A stretch of 64,000 nucleotides of DNA from Hyphomicrobiales bacterium. GTDB lineage: Bacteria > Pseudomonadota > Alphaproteobacteria > Rhizobiales > Rhizobiaceae. Location: assembly GCA_002709005.1 (NCBI GenBank), contig PAPH01000044.1, forward strand, positions 62,001 through 126,000. The letters run 5' to 3'. Made by a program: the position numbers and the translations under genes. The notes beneath the pieces were generated by a model that ran no database searches, had not been told where the DNA came from, and saw only the letters and a list, made by a program, of their open reading frames with translations. This document shows, piece after piece, positions 1 to 9,150 of this stretch (position 1 is its first letter; every line of letters begins with the position of its first letter).

Positions 1-286
1 ACGCCGAGGTGCAGCTGTAGCAGATGGCGGCCAACGGCACGCCCGGCGTGATCAGCGCCGCCGCGTCGGTCAGCAACGGCGCCATCTTGCGCAGGTTTTC
101 AGGCGTCGTCGGATTGGCGAATGCGACGCGCGTCGTATGGACGATCGCTTCGGGCGGAAAGATCCGCACATAATCGGCTTCCGTCGTCAAATCCGTCGCC
201 AGCGCGATCAGGCCGAAGCGCACCTTGGCGCCCGGGCTTTCGTAGCTGATCTCACGCGGGGATAGTAAAATTTGTGGCTCCGGCAT
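1..286 (-). CDS. eutA: Ectoine utilization protein EutA, N-terminal part (runs off the window)
   Basis: The 95 visible codons start MPEPQILLSP and end in the motif CYSCTSA at about residues 88-94. That motif is typical of the Asp/Glu racemase / maleate isomerase fold used by EutA, in which the cysteine is the nucleophile. EutA belongs to the ectoine-degradation gene set; its precise chemistry is not settled. The ATG at 286 is chosen because GGAGG lies five bases upstream. The gene follows usp, uehC, uehB and uehA on the same strand, the order known from Ruegeria ectoine clusters, so eutB-E should lie beyond the left edge. The C-terminal half cannot be seen. Confidence 0.8.
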   Translation of the reverse strand, partial: MPEPQILLSPREISYESPGAKVRFGLIALATDLTTEADYVRIFPPEAIVHTTRVAFANPTTPENLRKMAPLLTDAAALITPGVPLAAICYSCTSA

Positions 287-321
287 CACGCCCTCCGCAA
301 CAACATGCGACGCTCGCGGCG

Positions 322-759
322 TCAGACGACCAGAACCGGGCAGGGCGCAAGGCTTGTCACCTTGTGCGACACGCTGCCCAGCAGGAAACCCTCGATATCG
401 CCCATGCCCCGGCTGCCGACGACGATCAGGTCGGCGTCATGCTCGGCTGCGAACTTGACGATGGTCCGCGCCGGCTGGCCGCCCTTGACGAAAGCGCGGA
501 CATTGCTCGCCCCCGCCTCCCTGGCGAGCACCTTTGCCTCGTCGGCCACCTCCTTGGCGTAGCCGCGCATGCCGTCATCGATGTTCTGCGGGTTTTCCGG
601 CCGCACCATCGACATCGAGGCCTCGAGCAGCGAGTGGTGCCGGAACACCGTCAGCAACAGAAGCTGCGCATCGTAGCGTGTCTGCATTTCCGCGCCGTAC
701 TGGATTGCCTTTTTCGAGCCTTCCGAACCGTCTACGGCGACGAGGATGGTTTTGAACAT
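322..759 (-). CDS. usp: Universal stress protein (UspA family) associated with the ectoine TRAP transporter
   Basis: This 145-aa single-domain UspA protein starts MFKTILVAVDGSEGS and carries the ATP-binding signature GSRGMGDIEGFLLGS near its C-terminus. It sits between the TRAP large subunit gene and eutA in one minus-strand operon. The family equivalent in Halomonas (TeaD) binds ATP and lowers transport through the ectoine TRAP system, so a role in tuning ectoine uptake is likely, by family knowledge rather than by sequence alone. Length and motif are normal for an intact protein. Confidence 0.88.
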   Translation of the reverse strand: MFKTILVAVDGSEGSKKAIQYGAEMQTRYDAQLLLLTVFRHHSLLEASMSMVRPENPQNIDDGMRGYAKEVADEAKVLAREAGASNVRAFVKGGQPARTIVKFAAEHDADLIVVGSRGMGDIEGFLLGSVSHKVTSLAPCPVLVV

Positions 760-774
760 GGTTCTTCCTCCCGT

Positions 775-2058
775 TTATCTGAACCCCAGATCGCGTGCGA
801 AGAGTGCGATCTGCGGGAAGAAGATCAGAGCCACCGCCACGCAAAGCAGAATGAAGATGAAGGGCGGCGTCCCGCGGATCACCTCGATATAGGGTCGTTT
901 GAATACGGCTATGGCCGTGAAGATGTCGCAGCCGAAAGGCGGCGTGGCCGAACCGATCGCCACCTGCAGGGTGATGATCGTGCCGACCAGAACCGGGTCG
1001 AGACCCACCGCATCCACCACCGGCGCGAAGATCGGCACAAGGACCAGGATGACGACGATCGGGTCGACGAACATGCAGCCCACGAAGAAGGCGATGGAGA
1101 TGACGAACAGCACCCCGATCGGACCCATTTCGGTGATGCCGATGCCCCCGAGGATCGCCTGCGGCACCTGCGCGAACGAGATCACCCAGGAAAACGCCGC
1201 GCCGGCGCCGACGAGGATGAACACAACGGCCGTGATCAGTCCGGTCGACTTCGCCGTCCGGTAGACTTCGGCCACGGAGATCGAACGGAAGATGACGACT
1301 TCGAGAAGCAGCGCGTAGAGCACGCAGGCAGCGGCGGCTTCAGTCGGGCTGAACACGCCGCCATAGATGCCGCCGATGATGATCACAGGGAAGCCCATCG
1401 GCCAGAGAGCCTGCAGCAGCGCCCTGCCGCGCTCTGACCACGTGGCGCGCTCCTCGGTCGGAACATTGTTCCGCACCGCGTAGATGTAGCTGTAGATCGA
1501 GAACAGGAGGAGGATCAGCAAGCCCGGACCGATGCCCGCGATGAAGAGTTCGGCAATCGAGGTGTTGGACACAACGCCGTAGATGATCATGCCGATCGAC
1601 GGCGGAATCAGGAAGGCGATGTCCGACGCGTTGACGATCAGGGCAAGGATGAAGCTGTCCTTGTACCCGGCCTTGAGCATGCGCGGCCGAAGCGGCGAAC
1701 CCACGGCCACCACCGTCGCCTGGGTCGAACCCGACACCGCCCCGAAGAGCGTGCAGGCCGCAGCCGTCGAGACCGCGAGCCCCCCGCGGATATGACCGAC
1801 AAAGGCCATGACCAGGTCGATCAGCCGGTTGGCGGACTGGCCGCGCGTCATGATGTCGGCGGCGAAGATGAACATCGGCACGGCAATCAGCGATGCGGGA
1901 CGAATGCCGGCCATCATCTGCTGGACCATGGTTTCCATCTGCCCGAAACCGCCGAACATCGTGAAGAAGCCGATGAAGGCGCCGACGATCAGCGGGATCA
2001 TCATCGGGAAACCGAGAAGCAGGAGGGCGACCATCGCCAGGAAGATTGTTGCAGCCAT
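775..2058 (-). CDS. uehC: Ectoine/hydroxyectoine TRAP transporter, large permease subunit
   Basis: This 427-aa protein is highly hydrophobic throughout and has the DctM family profile: an N-terminal MAATIFLAMVALLLLGFPMM segment, a conserved GSTQATVVAVG stretch and repeated glycine- and proline-rich helices. It is the sodium-coupled channel subunit of a tripartite TRAP importer in the inner membrane. It lies 10 bp after the small subunit gene and 15 bp before usp. The ectoine assignment rests on the enuR/uehA/eutA context and not on this subunit, because DctM proteins do not reveal substrate. Confidence 0.9.
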   Translation of the reverse strand: MAATIFLAMVALLLLGFPMMIPLIVGAFIGFFTMFGGFGQMETMVQQMMAGIRPASLIAVPMFIFAADIMTRGQSANRLIDLVMAFVGHIRGGLAVSTAAACTLFGAVSGSTQATVVAVGSPLRPRMLKAGYKDSFILALIVNASDIAFLIPPSIGMIIYGVVSNTSIAELFIAGIGPGLLILLLFSIYSYIYAVRNNVPTEERATWSERGRALLQALWPMGFPVIIIGGIYGGVFSPTEAAAACVLYALLLEVVIFRSISVAEVYRTAKSTGLITAVVFILVGAGAAFSWVISFAQVPQAILGGIGITEMGPIGVLFVISIAFFVGCMFVDPIVVILVLVPIFAPVVDAVGLDPVLVGTIITLQVAIGSATPPFGCDIFTAIAVFKRPYIEVIRGTPPFIFILLCVAVALIFFPQIALFARDLGFR

Positions 2059-2068
2059 GATGCTTTCC

Positions 2069-2650
2069 TCAGATCTCGATTTCGTCTTCCTCGTATCCCT
2101 CGAGCACGCTGGTCGAGAGATAGATGTCCTTGGAAGTCATGTTCTTGATCGCCGTCAGCGTGTACTGCACCCCGGTCATGAAGAAGCCGAATGGCACCCA
2201 GATCAGCGTAAGCCAGACCGGGATCTGCAGCGCCGGCAACACCCGGCCGCGCTCGGCCTGGGTGATGATGTAGGTCGTCGCGTAGTAGCAGAGCCCGAAC
2301 ATGAACAGGGCGGTCACCAGCGCGATGACAATCATCAGCGGCTTTCGCGCGTTCGACGGCAGGGCGTCATAGATCGCCGACATCCGGATGTGCCGTCCGT
2401 GACGGGCCGCATAGGAGATACCGGCGAAGGTGATGAGGATGATGAGGATGCGGTTGAGCTCCTCGGAAAAGAACAGGCTCGTCTGGAAAACGAAACGGCC
2501 CACCACGTTGGAGACCGTATTGAGGGCCATGAGCAGGACGCCGCTGGCGAGGAAGAAGGATTCGATCCGGCTGATGGTCGTGTCGATCACGCCAAGGAAA
2601 CCGGGAAGGCTCGATTCATGCCGGTCGGTGCTGTCGTCGGCGTCGGTCAT
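2069..2650 (-). CDS. uehB: Ectoine/hydroxyectoine TRAP transporter, small permease subunit
   Basis: This 193-aa DctQ-family protein has four predicted membrane helices. It begins with a soluble stretch of about 30 residues, then [20 protein letters not shown], and ends acidic ([10 protein letters not shown]). DctQ proteins join the binding protein to the large permease. It is encoded between the binding-protein gene (78 bp upstream, with a strong hairpin in the gap) and uehC (10 bp downstream). Size and helix number are typical for the family. Confidence 0.9.
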   Translation of the reverse strand: MTDADDSTDRHESSLPGFLGVIDTTISRIESFFLASGVLLMALNTVSNVVGRFVFQTSLFFSEELNRILIILITFAGISYAARHGRHIRMSAIYDALPSNARKPLMIVIALVTALFMFGLCYYATTYIITQAERGRVLPALQIPVWLTLIWVPFGFFMTGVQYTLTAIKNMTSKDIYLSTSVLEGYEEDEIEI

Positions 2651-2675
2651 CGCAGATGTCCCCGAAGATTTCTTG

Positions 2676-2701
2676 ACCGGGCGGGCCTAGGCCCGCCCGG
2701 T
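2676..2701 (-). terminator. Perfect 26-bp palindrome between uehA and uehB
   Basis: The sequence accgggcgggcct is followed directly by its reverse complement, giving a 13-bp GC-rich stem 27 bp after the uehA stop codon. No long T-run follows on the minus strand. It is therefore more likely an mRNA-stabilising or partial-termination hairpin that raises binding-protein output over the permease genes than a full stop. Confidence 0.6.
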
Positions 2702-2728
2702 TTCGTTACAGGATGAAGGAAGGGTCGA

Positions 2729-3751
2729 TCAGCCTTCTTCGGCTGCCTCCAGGTCGGCCTTCATCTGGTCGAGGATCTTCTTGCCGGAATCGCCGGTCAT
2801 CTCGATGAAGGTCTTTTCCACGTCCTTGGCGGCTTCCTTGAAGCACTCGCGCTGCTCTTCATCGAGCACCGTCACCGTCATCTCGGGCTTGGCTTCCTGG
2901 ATCTTCTTCAGCTCGGAATCGGCCAGACCCTTTTGGTAGTCGACGATGTAGTCGTAGGCTTCGGCCGAGGCCTTCTCGATGAGCTGCTGGTCTTCTTCAC
3001 CCAATCCGTCGAAGAAGTCCTTGTTGGCCATCACCGCGGTGGTGAAGTTGTTGTGGCCTGCATAGGTGATGTAGTCGGTCACCTCGTAGAGCTTCGTCGA
3101 ATAGAGGAAGAAGGTCGGGTTTTCCTGGCCCTGGATGATGTTGGTCTGCAGCGAGCCGTAGACCTCGCCCCAGGGAAGCGGCGTCGGCGTTGCACCGAAG
3201 GCCTTGTAGCTTTCAACCAGAAGCGGGTTGGTCATCACGCGGAACTTCACACCGTCGAGGTCGGCGCAGGATTCCACCGGCTCCTTGGTGGTCATGGCCA
3301 CTTCGCCCTCGGGGAACATGGTCAGGAGTTCGAGACCCTGCTCGGCATAGAGATCGGGGAACATCTCGTTGACCGCCTTGGAGTCCTTGTAGAAGCGCGC
3401 GAGCTGGTCCTGGTCGGTCGGCAGAAGGTAGGGAACGAAGAAGACCTGCGCTTCCGGGATCAGCGAGCCGGTGAAGCCGGGCGACTGGTCGACGAACTGC
3501 AGGATACCGGCCTGGGCCTGCTCCATGATATCGGCGGATTCACCGAGCGTTCCGAACGGGAAGAGCTGGATTTCGTGATCGGAATTGGCCTCGATCACTT
3601 CCTTGAACTTCTGGGCGTATTTGCCCTGCACCTCTTCCATCGCCTCTTCGAAAGCGTATTTCCAGGTGGCAGCATGTGCAGTGCCGATACCTGCGACCGT
3701 GATCACGGCGGCGGCGACGGAACTGAACAGGGTTCGCTTGTTGATGCGCAT
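2729..3751 (-). CDS. uehA: Ectoine/hydroxyectoine-binding periplasmic protein of the TRAP transporter
   Basis: This 340-aa DctP-family binding protein has a clear Sec signal peptide (MRINKRTLFSSVAAAVITV, predicted cleavage after AHA at residue 27). The mature part begins TWKYAFEE and contains the family arginine in FRVMTNPL (R171), a tryptophan in PLPWGEVY (W194) and GQENPTFF (about 208-215). These fit the carboxylate- and ring-binding positions of TeaA/UehA proteins. It is the first transporter gene after enuR, with a 315-bp leader. Substrate is inferred from the neighbours (enuR with K302, eutA, usp, ssd, atf). Confidence 0.88.
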   Translation of the reverse strand: MRINKRTLFSSVAAAVITVAGIGTAHAATWKYAFEEAMEEVQGKYAQKFKEVIEANSDHEIQLFPFGTLGESADIMEQAQAGILQFVDQSPGFTGSLIPEAQVFFVPYLLPTDQDQLARFYKDSKAVNEMFPDLYAEQGLELLTMFPEGEVAMTTKEPVESCADLDGVKFRVMTNPLLVESYKAFGATPTPLPWGEVYGSLQTNIIQGQENPTFFLYSTKLYEVTDYITYAGHNNFTTAVMANKDFFDGLGEEDQQLIEKASAEAYDYIVDYQKGLADSELKKIQEAKPEMTVTVLDEEQRECFKEAAKDVEKTFIEMTGDSGKKILDQMKADLEAAEEG

Positions 3752-4066
3752 AAATTGTTACTCCTCTTGTGTTGTTGCGCGACCGCAATGGAGTAAGGGC
3801 CTGCACGGCTCAGCCGGGCAGGAATGTTGCCTCGATCTCGGTCTGCGCTATCTCCGGTTTCGGCGATCCGAATTGATCGCGACCGGTGTTCCCGCTCTTA
3901 ATTTTGTTATTGTTCTGATTTCATAACGGTGAAACAAGGACAATTTCGAGTCAACGATTATATTAAATCATTACAATTCGGGTTGCTCCTTCACCGGCGG
4001 CAACCCCGCCCCGCGCCAGCGGCTGGCGGCAGAAAGCGATCTGTGGAATTGACCGGTCGCAAAGCC
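3752..4066 (-). promoter_or_regulatory. Upstream region of uehA, probable ectoine-inducible promoter
   Basis: No gene is visible in this gap between enuR and uehA. About 3895-3980 is clearly AT-rich against the flanks. Read on the minus strand it holds a perfect TATAAT hexamer at 3957-3962 (no good -35 at 17 bp), a TTGACT just downstream, and the inverted repeat tttca-N6-tgaaa at 3919-3934. EnuR is the expected regulator here, but its exact site cannot be fixed from sequence alone. Confidence 0.45.
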
Positions 4067-5455
4067 TCAATTGGTCAGCAGCGCCGGTTCGAACCGGCTG
4101 CGCACAAGCCGGGCGATCACCCGGAGACCGTTTTCCAGCGTATCCCCGTCCTGCCCGCCGAGGCAGATGCGCACCGCCGGTTCGGACAGATCCTCGGCGA
4201 TCGAAAACGCCGCTCCTGGCGCCACCGCCACGCCCTGCTGACGGGCATGGGAAACGAAGTCGTCCTCGCTCCATCCCGGCGGCATCGGCAGCCAGATGTG
4301 CATGCCGTTCGGCGAGGCGCGGAAGGGCACACCCGCCAGGATGATGGCGGCCAGCCTGTTACGCTCGGCGAACGCCTCCGACTGCCTGCGCGCCAGTCGC
4401 TCAGCCGTACCGTCCTCGATCCAGCGCGCGGCGATTTCCGCAAGCATCGGCGTCGCCATCCAGTTGGTTACGAGATGCCGGTTGGCCGTCGCCGCCTCCA
4501 ATGCCTCCGGCATGACGAGAAAACCGAGCCTCATGCCCGGCATGAGGCATTTCGACAGGCCGGTGAAATAGAAGGTTCGCTCCGGGGCCAGGGTGGCGAT
4601 CGGGGCAGGCCGGTTGCTCTGGATCGGGCCCCAGGCATCGTTCTCGATGATCACAAGATCGCGCTGCCGGGCCACATCCACCAGTTCCATCCGACGCTGG
4701 GCAGGCATCACGAAAGCCTGCGGACCAAGCCCCGTGGGCATCAGAAAGACTGCGCGCACACCCTCGCGCAGGCTGAGCCTTTCGAGCGCTTCGGGGATCA
4801 TTCCGTAATTATCCGAGGGCACGCCCTTGAGGCGATAGCCGAGATATCCGGCAAGCGGCTTGAGCGTGTGGTGGGTCAGCGCCTCCGCCGCGATCAGGTC
4901 CCCGCCATTGCATGCCGTAAGCAGCGCCAGTGACATGGACGGGCTCGATCCGTTGGTGATCATCACCCCCTGGCCCTGCAGGTCCAGCCCGCAATGGCGC
5001 AGCCATCTGATGGCGGCCTGGCGATACTTGCCCAGTGCCGTCACCGGTCGGAAGGACGCATAGACGGATGTCGGAAGGTCGTCGGCGAGATCTTTCAGCG
5101 CCGCCTTCATCAGTTCCTCGTGCATCGGTTCGAGCACGGGCTTGAGCAGCGACATGTCGATCGTCGGCCCGTCGGGATTGCGCGGCAGATAAGGTATGCG
5201 GTTCTCGTTGCGGGTGGCGCGCACGAAGGTGCCCCGTCCCACCTCCCCGGCAATTACCCCGCGCCGGATCAGTTCGTCATAGGCGCGTCCAACAGTCTGC
5301 ACGCTCAGGCCAAGATCGTAGGCGAGATTGCGGTGGGTGGGGAGCCGGTCGCCATATTTGAGCTGTCCGCTCTCGATCGCCTGCATGACGGCATCGGCCA
5401 GCGAACGATAAGCGGGACGACGCAGCGATCCGGGTTGTGGAGGCCATATTGTCAT
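4067..5455 (-). CDS. enuR: MocR-type (GntR/aminotransferase) regulator of ectoine catabolism, EnuR
   Basis: This 462-aa protein has an N-terminal winged helix of the GntR family (about 12-80, including LSVQTVGRAYDELIRRG) fused to a fold-type I aminotransferase-like domain (about 110-450). The predicted PLP lysine is K302 in TGLSKCLMPGMRLG. That number equals the lysine reported for Ruegeria EnuR, where PLP forms aldimines with the inducers N-alpha-acetyl-diaminobutyrate and diaminobutyrate. It lies upstream of uehABC on the same strand and divergent from asnC-ssd-atf, so it could control both arms. Length is standard and nothing is truncated. Confidence 0.92.
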   Translation of the reverse strand: MTIWPPQPGSLRRPAYRSLADAVMQAIESGQLKYGDRLPTHRNLAYDLGLSVQTVGRAYDELIRRGVIAGEVGRGTFVRATRNENRIPYLPRNPDGPTIDMSLLKPVLEPMHEELMKAALKDLADDLPTSVYASFRPVTALGKYRQAAIRWLRHCGLDLQGQGVMITNGSSPSMSLALLTACNGGDLIAAEALTHHTLKPLAGYLGYRLKGVPSDNYGMIPEALERLSLREGVRAVFLMPTGLGPQAFVMPAQRRMELVDVARQRDLVIIENDAWGPIQSNRPAPIATLAPERTFYFTGLSKCLMPGMRLGFLVMPEALEAATANRHLVTNWMATPMLAEIAARWIEDGTAERLARRQSEAFAERNRLAAIILAGVPFRASPNGMHIWLPMPPGWSEDDFVSHARQQGVAVAPGAAFSIAEDLSEPAVRICLGGQDGDTLENGLRVIARLVRSRFEPALLTN

Positions 5456-5516
5456 GATTTAGTGTGAACCGAAAAAGAGACAATTGACAAGCCCCCGCAC
5501 GCTTCGGATGACAGCA
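5456..5516. promoter_or_regulatory. enuR/asnC divergent intergenic region
   Basis: Only about 60 bp separate the two divergent starts, so promoters and operators must overlap. The stretch gagacaattgacaag at 5477-5491 contains a GACAATT heptamer that also occurs in the uehA leader (3939-3945). It is a weak shared-site candidate for EnuR. Confidence 0.35.
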
Positions 5517-6002
5517 ATGATCAAGCTCGACGACCGCGATATCAAGATCCTGTCCGTTCTCGACCGCGAGGGCAGGATCTCCAAGACGGAACTGGCCAAA
5601 CGCGTCTCGCTGTCGGCCACGCCGTGCTGGGAGCGCCTCCAGCGGCTCGAGAAGGCCGGCATCATCTCCCGCTATCGCGCCGAGATCAGCCTCAAGAAGA
5701 TCGCGCCCCATGTCGAGGTCTTCGTCATGGCCGAGCTCGACAATCATCGGGTCGAAACCATGCAGAATTTCGAGCGCGCGGCCGAGCGCTACGAGGAGAT
5801 CATCGACTGCTGGGCGCTCGGCGGCGGCTACGACTACCTGCTCCGCATCGTCTGCCACGACATCGATACCTATCAGCGGATGATCGACCAACTGCTCGGC
5901 GAGGGCGTGGGCCTGGCGCGCTATTTCACCTATATCGTTACCAAGCCCGTCAAGTCCGGCCGCCTGCCGCTCGATCTACTGATGTCCGGCAAGGCGGGCT
6001 GA
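5517..6002 (+). CDS. asnC: Lrp/AsnC-family regulator of the ectoine cluster
   Basis: This protein of about 161 aa has an N-terminal helix-turn-helix (LDDRDIKILSVLDREGRISK, then SLSATPCWERLQRLEKAG) and a C-terminal RAM/ligand-binding domain with GGGYDYLLRIVCHD. AsnC genes are a standing part of enuR/ueh/eut clusters and activate or tune them, probably with a small amino-acid-like ligand. The ATG at 5517 is preferred; an in-frame ATG at 5508 and a TTG at 5484 are possible. It is divergent from enuR and precedes ssd by 162 bp. Confidence 0.88.
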   Translation: MIKLDDRDIKILSVLDREGRISKTELAKRVSLSATPCWERLQRLEKAGIISRYRAEISLKKIAPHVEVFVMAELDNHRVETMQNFERAAERYEEIIDCWALGGGYDYLLRIVCHDIDTYQRMIDQLLGEGVGLARYFTYIVTKPVKSGRLPLDLLMSGKAG

Positions 6003-6164
6003 CGCGAGTTTTTCTGCTTCCGCGCCCGTGAAGAAGAGGAATCCTCTGCCGATGCCCTCCCGATAAGAGGATCCGTCTGCCACCGACCCCTTACCCTTCT
6101 TTCATTCTTCGATCGCCCCCGCCGCAAGGGTGATCCATCCGTAAAAACGAAGGGAGAGAGAGAC

Positions 6165-7655
6165 ATGGCACAGGCGCATCGCATCGATATCGACCGCTCG
6201 GATCTGTCGCGGCTCGACGATCCGTCCCTCCTTCGCAGCTTCTCCTATGTCGACGGTAAATGGACCGCCGCCAGCGACGGGGCGTCGCTGCGCGTGAGCA
6301 ACCCCGCCGACGGTTCCGCCTTCGGCTCGGTCGCCGCCCTCGGTCCGGACGACAGCGCGAAGGCCGTCAATGCCGCGCAGGCCGCGTTCGAGGGCTGGGC
6401 TGCCCTGCTGCCTCAGGAGCGTTCGAAGATCCTGCGCCGCTGGTTCGAACTGATGGGTGAGCACCGCGAGGATCTCGCCCGGATCATGGTTCTCGAGCAG
6501 GGCAAGCCGATCTCGGAAGCCCGCGGCGAAATCGACTACGCCGCCGCCTTCATCGAATTCTACGCCGAAGAGGCCAAGCGCCCCAACATTGAGAGCGTCA
6601 CCTCCCACCTGCCCGACGCCGAGGTCGAGGTCTGGCGCGAGCCGCTGGGCGTGGCAGCCCTCATCACCCCGTGGAATTTCCCTTCCGCGATGATCACCCG
6701 CAAGGCCGCCGCCGCTCTCGCCGCCGGCTGCACGGTGCTCGTACACCCTTCGCATGAAACCCCGTTCTCGGCGCTGGCACTCGCCGAACTCGCCGAACGC
6801 GCAGGGCTCCCGGCCGGCGTCTTCAACGTCGTCACCGGCGACGCCGCCACCATCGTCGAACCATGGCTCAACGACCCCCGCGTCCGCGCCCTCTCCTTCA
6901 CCGGCTCCACCGAAATCGGCAAGCATCTCTATCGCCGCTCGGCCGATACTGTGAAGCGCCTGGTGCTCGAACTTGGCGGCCACGCGCCCTTCATCCTCTT
7001 TGCCGACGCCGACATGGATCAGGCCGTCGACGAGGCGATCAAGGCGAAATTCGCGACCTCCGGTCAGGATTGCCTTGGCGCCAACCGCTTCTTCGTCGAG
7101 CGCGACGTCTACGAGGCCTTTTGCGAGAAATTCGCCGCCCGCACCGCCGAACTCTCCGTCGGCATCGGCATGGACGATCCCGACATCGGTCCGCTGATGA
7201 ACGAAAAGGCCGTCGCCAAGCAGCGCCAGCACGTCGAGGATGCGGTCAAAAGGGGCGCGCGCGTTCTCACCGGCGGCAAGGGCCACGAAGCGGGCGCGTT
7301 GTTCTTCGAGCCCACCGTGCTCGCCGATGTGCCCGCCGACGCGCTCATCATGCACGAAGAGACCTTCGGCCCGGTGGCGGCGATCGCGCCCTTCGACAGC
7401 GAGGAAGAAGCCCTCGCCCGCGCCAACGACACCGAATACGGCCTCGTCGCCTATCTCCACACCCAGGACCCGCGCCGCATCTACCGCGCCAGCCGCGCGC
7501 TGCAGTTCGGCATGGTTGCCGTCAACCGCACCAAGGTCACCGGCGCGCCGATTCCCTTCGGCGGCATGAAACAGTCCGGCATCGAGCGCGAGGGCTCGCG
7601 TCTCGGCATGGAGGCCTTCACCGAGGTCAAATATGTCTGTCGCGACTGGGCATGA
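6165..7655 (+). CDS. ssd: Aldehyde dehydrogenase of ectoine degradation (aspartate-semialdehyde oxidation, Ssd/DoeC type)
   Basis: This 496-aa NAD(P)-dependent aldehyde dehydrogenase has catalytic C303 ([10 protein letters not shown]), general base E269 (LELGGHAP), the [10 protein letters not shown] segment and the FTGSTEIGK cofactor loop. In ectoine catabolism the enzyme oxidises L-aspartate beta-semialdehyde, made by the transaminase encoded next, to aspartate. A GGGAGAG ribosome site precedes the ATG. Oddity: the usual lysine of the KPSE/KPAE cofactor motif is replaced, reading [10 protein letters not shown] (H194). Generic annotation would be succinate-semialdehyde dehydrogenase; the cluster argues for the ectoine role. 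Confidence 0.88.
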   Translation: MAQAHRIDIDRSDLSRLDDPSLLRSFSYVDGKWTAASDGASLRVSNPADGSAFGSVAALGPDDSAKAVNAAQAAFEGWAALLPQERSKILRRWFELMGEHREDLARIMVLEQGKPISEARGEIDYAAAFIEFYAEEAKRPNIESVTSHLPDAEVEVWREPLGVAALITPWNFPSAMITRKAAAALAAGCTVLVHPSHETPFSALALAELAERAGLPAGVFNVVTGDAATIVEPWLNDPRVRALSFTGSTEIGKHLYRRSADTVKRLVLELGGHAPFILFADADMDQAVDEAIKAKFATSGQDCLGANRFFVERDVYEAFCEKFAARTAELSVGIGMDDPDIGPLMNEKAVAKQRQHVEDAVKRGARVLTGGKGHEAGALFFEPTVLADVPADALIMHEETFGPVAAIAPFDSEEEALARANDTEYGLVAYLHTQDPRRIYRASRALQFGMVAVNRTKVTGAPIPFGGMKQSGIEREGSRLGMEAFTEVKYVCRDWA

Positions 7656-7707
7656 TGCCGACCCGATTTTGAAACACGAACTTGATAAGACATTGAAAGG
7701 AAAGCCG

Positions 7708-9078
7708 ATGCTTCGCAACGACCAGCTCGACCAGTGGGATCACGACCACTTCTTCCACCCCTCCACCCATCTCGGCCAGTTCGCCCGCGGCGAACTGAAG
7801 AACCGGATCGTCACCGGCGGCGAAGGCGTCCACATCTCCGACCGTGACGGCAACAAGCTGCTTGACGCGTTTGCCGGCCTCTATTGCGTGAACATCGGCT
7901 ACGGCCGCCAGGAAGTGGCCGATGCCATCGCCGAGCAGGCGAAGGAACTGGCCTATTACCACTCCTATGTCGGCCACGGCACCGAGGCCTCGGTGACGCT
8001 CGCCAAGATGATCATCGACCGTGCGCCCGACAATATGAGCCGCGTCTATTTCGGCCTGTCGGGGTCCGACGCCAACGAGACCAACATCAAGCTCGTCTGG
8101 TACTACAACAACATTCTCGGCCGACCCGAGAAGAAGAAGATCATCTCGCGCTGGCGCGGCTATCACGGCTCGGGCCTGATGACCGGCTCGCTGACCGGCC
8201 TCGAACTCTTTCACAGGAAGTTCGACCTGCCGCTCAACAACGTGATCCACACCGAGGCGCCCTATTACTACCGCCGCGACGACCTCACCATGTCGGAAGA
8301 CGATTTCGTCGTCCATTGCGCGCGCGAACTCGAAGCCCTGATCGAGCGCGAGGGTGCCGACACCATCGCAGCCTTCATCGGCGAGCCGGTTCTCGGAACC
8401 GGTGGCATCGTTCCTCCGCCCGCCGGCTACTGGGAAGCCATTCAGGATGTTCTCAAAAAGCACGACATCCTGCTGATCGCCGACGAGGTGGTCACCGGTT
8501 TCGGTCGTCTCGGCACCATGTTCGGCTCTGCCCATTACGGCATCGAGCCCGACATCATCACCATCGCCAAGGGTCTGACCTCGGCCTATGCGCCGCTGTC
8601 GGGTTCGATCATCTCCGACAAGGTCTGGAAGGTTCTCGAGCAGGGCACCGACGAGAACGGACCCATCGGCCATGGCTGGACCTATTCGGCGCATCCGATA
8701 GGAGCGGCCGCCGGCGTCGCCAACCTCCAGCTTCTCGACAAGCTGAACCTGGTGTCGAATGCGGGCGAAACCGGTGCCTACCTCAACAAGGCGATGACCG
8801 ACGCGCTCGGCGACCACGCCAATGTCGGCCAGATCCGCGGCGAAGGCATGCTCTGCGCCGTCGAGTTCGTCGAGGATCGCGACAACCGCACTTTCTTCGA
8901 CGCCTCGAAGAAGGTCGGGCCGTCGGTCTCGGCCGCCATGCTCAAGCGCGGCGTCATCGCCCGCGCCATGCCGCAGGGCGACATCATCGGCTACGCTCCG
9001 CCCTTCTGCCTGACCCGCGAGGAAGCCGACACCATCGTTTCGGCCACCGTTGACGCGGTCAAGGAAGTGCTCGGCTAA
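7708..9078 (+). CDS. atf: Class III aminotransferase, probable diaminobutyrate transaminase of ectoine degradation
   Basis: This 456-aa PLP-dependent transaminase has the PLP lysine K288 in [11 protein letters not shown], the aspartate signature [14 protein letters not shown] and [14 protein letters not shown] for phosphate binding. In ectoine breakdown the enzyme (Atf/DoeD) converts L-2,4-diaminobutyrate to aspartate semialdehyde, which Ssd then oxidises. The ATG at 7708 is chosen because AAGGAAAG stands seven to eight bases upstream; the frame is open to 7633 but that would overlap ssd. It is the last gene before a good terminator. Confidence 0.88.
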   Translation: MLRNDQLDQWDHDHFFHPSTHLGQFARGELKNRIVTGGEGVHISDRDGNKLLDAFAGLYCVNIGYGRQEVADAIAEQAKELAYYHSYVGHGTEASVTLAKMIIDRAPDNMSRVYFGLSGSDANETNIKLVWYYNNILGRPEKKKIISRWRGYHGSGLMTGSLTGLELFHRKFDLPLNNVIHTEAPYYYRRDDLTMSEDDFVVHCARELEALIEREGADTIAAFIGEPVLGTGGIVPPPAGYWEAIQDVLKKHDILLIADEVVTGFGRLGTMFGSAHYGIEPDIITIAKGLTSAYAPLSGSIISDKVWKVLEQGTDENGPIGHGWTYSAHPIGAAAGVANLQLLDKLNLVSNAGETGAYLNKAMTDALGDHANVGQIRGEGMLCAVEFVEDRDNRTFFDASKKVGPSVSAAMLKRGVIARAMPQGDIIGYAPPFCLTREEADTIVSATVDAVKEVLG

Positions 9079-9101
9079 GCGCCGTCACACCCAAAAAGAC
9101 G

Positions 9102-9135
9102 AAAGCGCGGGGTTTCGGCCCCGCGCTTTTTTATT
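9102..9135 (+). terminator. Rho-independent terminator after atf
   Basis: An 11-bp stem (aaagcgcgggg / ccccgcgcttt) with loop tttcgg is followed by a run of T on the plus strand. On the minus strand a T-rich stretch also follows, so it probably stops the converging tetR transcript too. Confidence 0.88.
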
Positions 9136-9150
9136 GTCTCGTTTCCGTCT

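Noticed and set aside
274-1437. A 387-codon open frame on the plus strand
   Set aside because: Antisense to usp and uehC, with shadow-type composition and no domain.
6102-7718. A 538-codon open frame on the minus strand
   Set aside because: Antisense to ssd, whose catalytic motifs are unmistakable.
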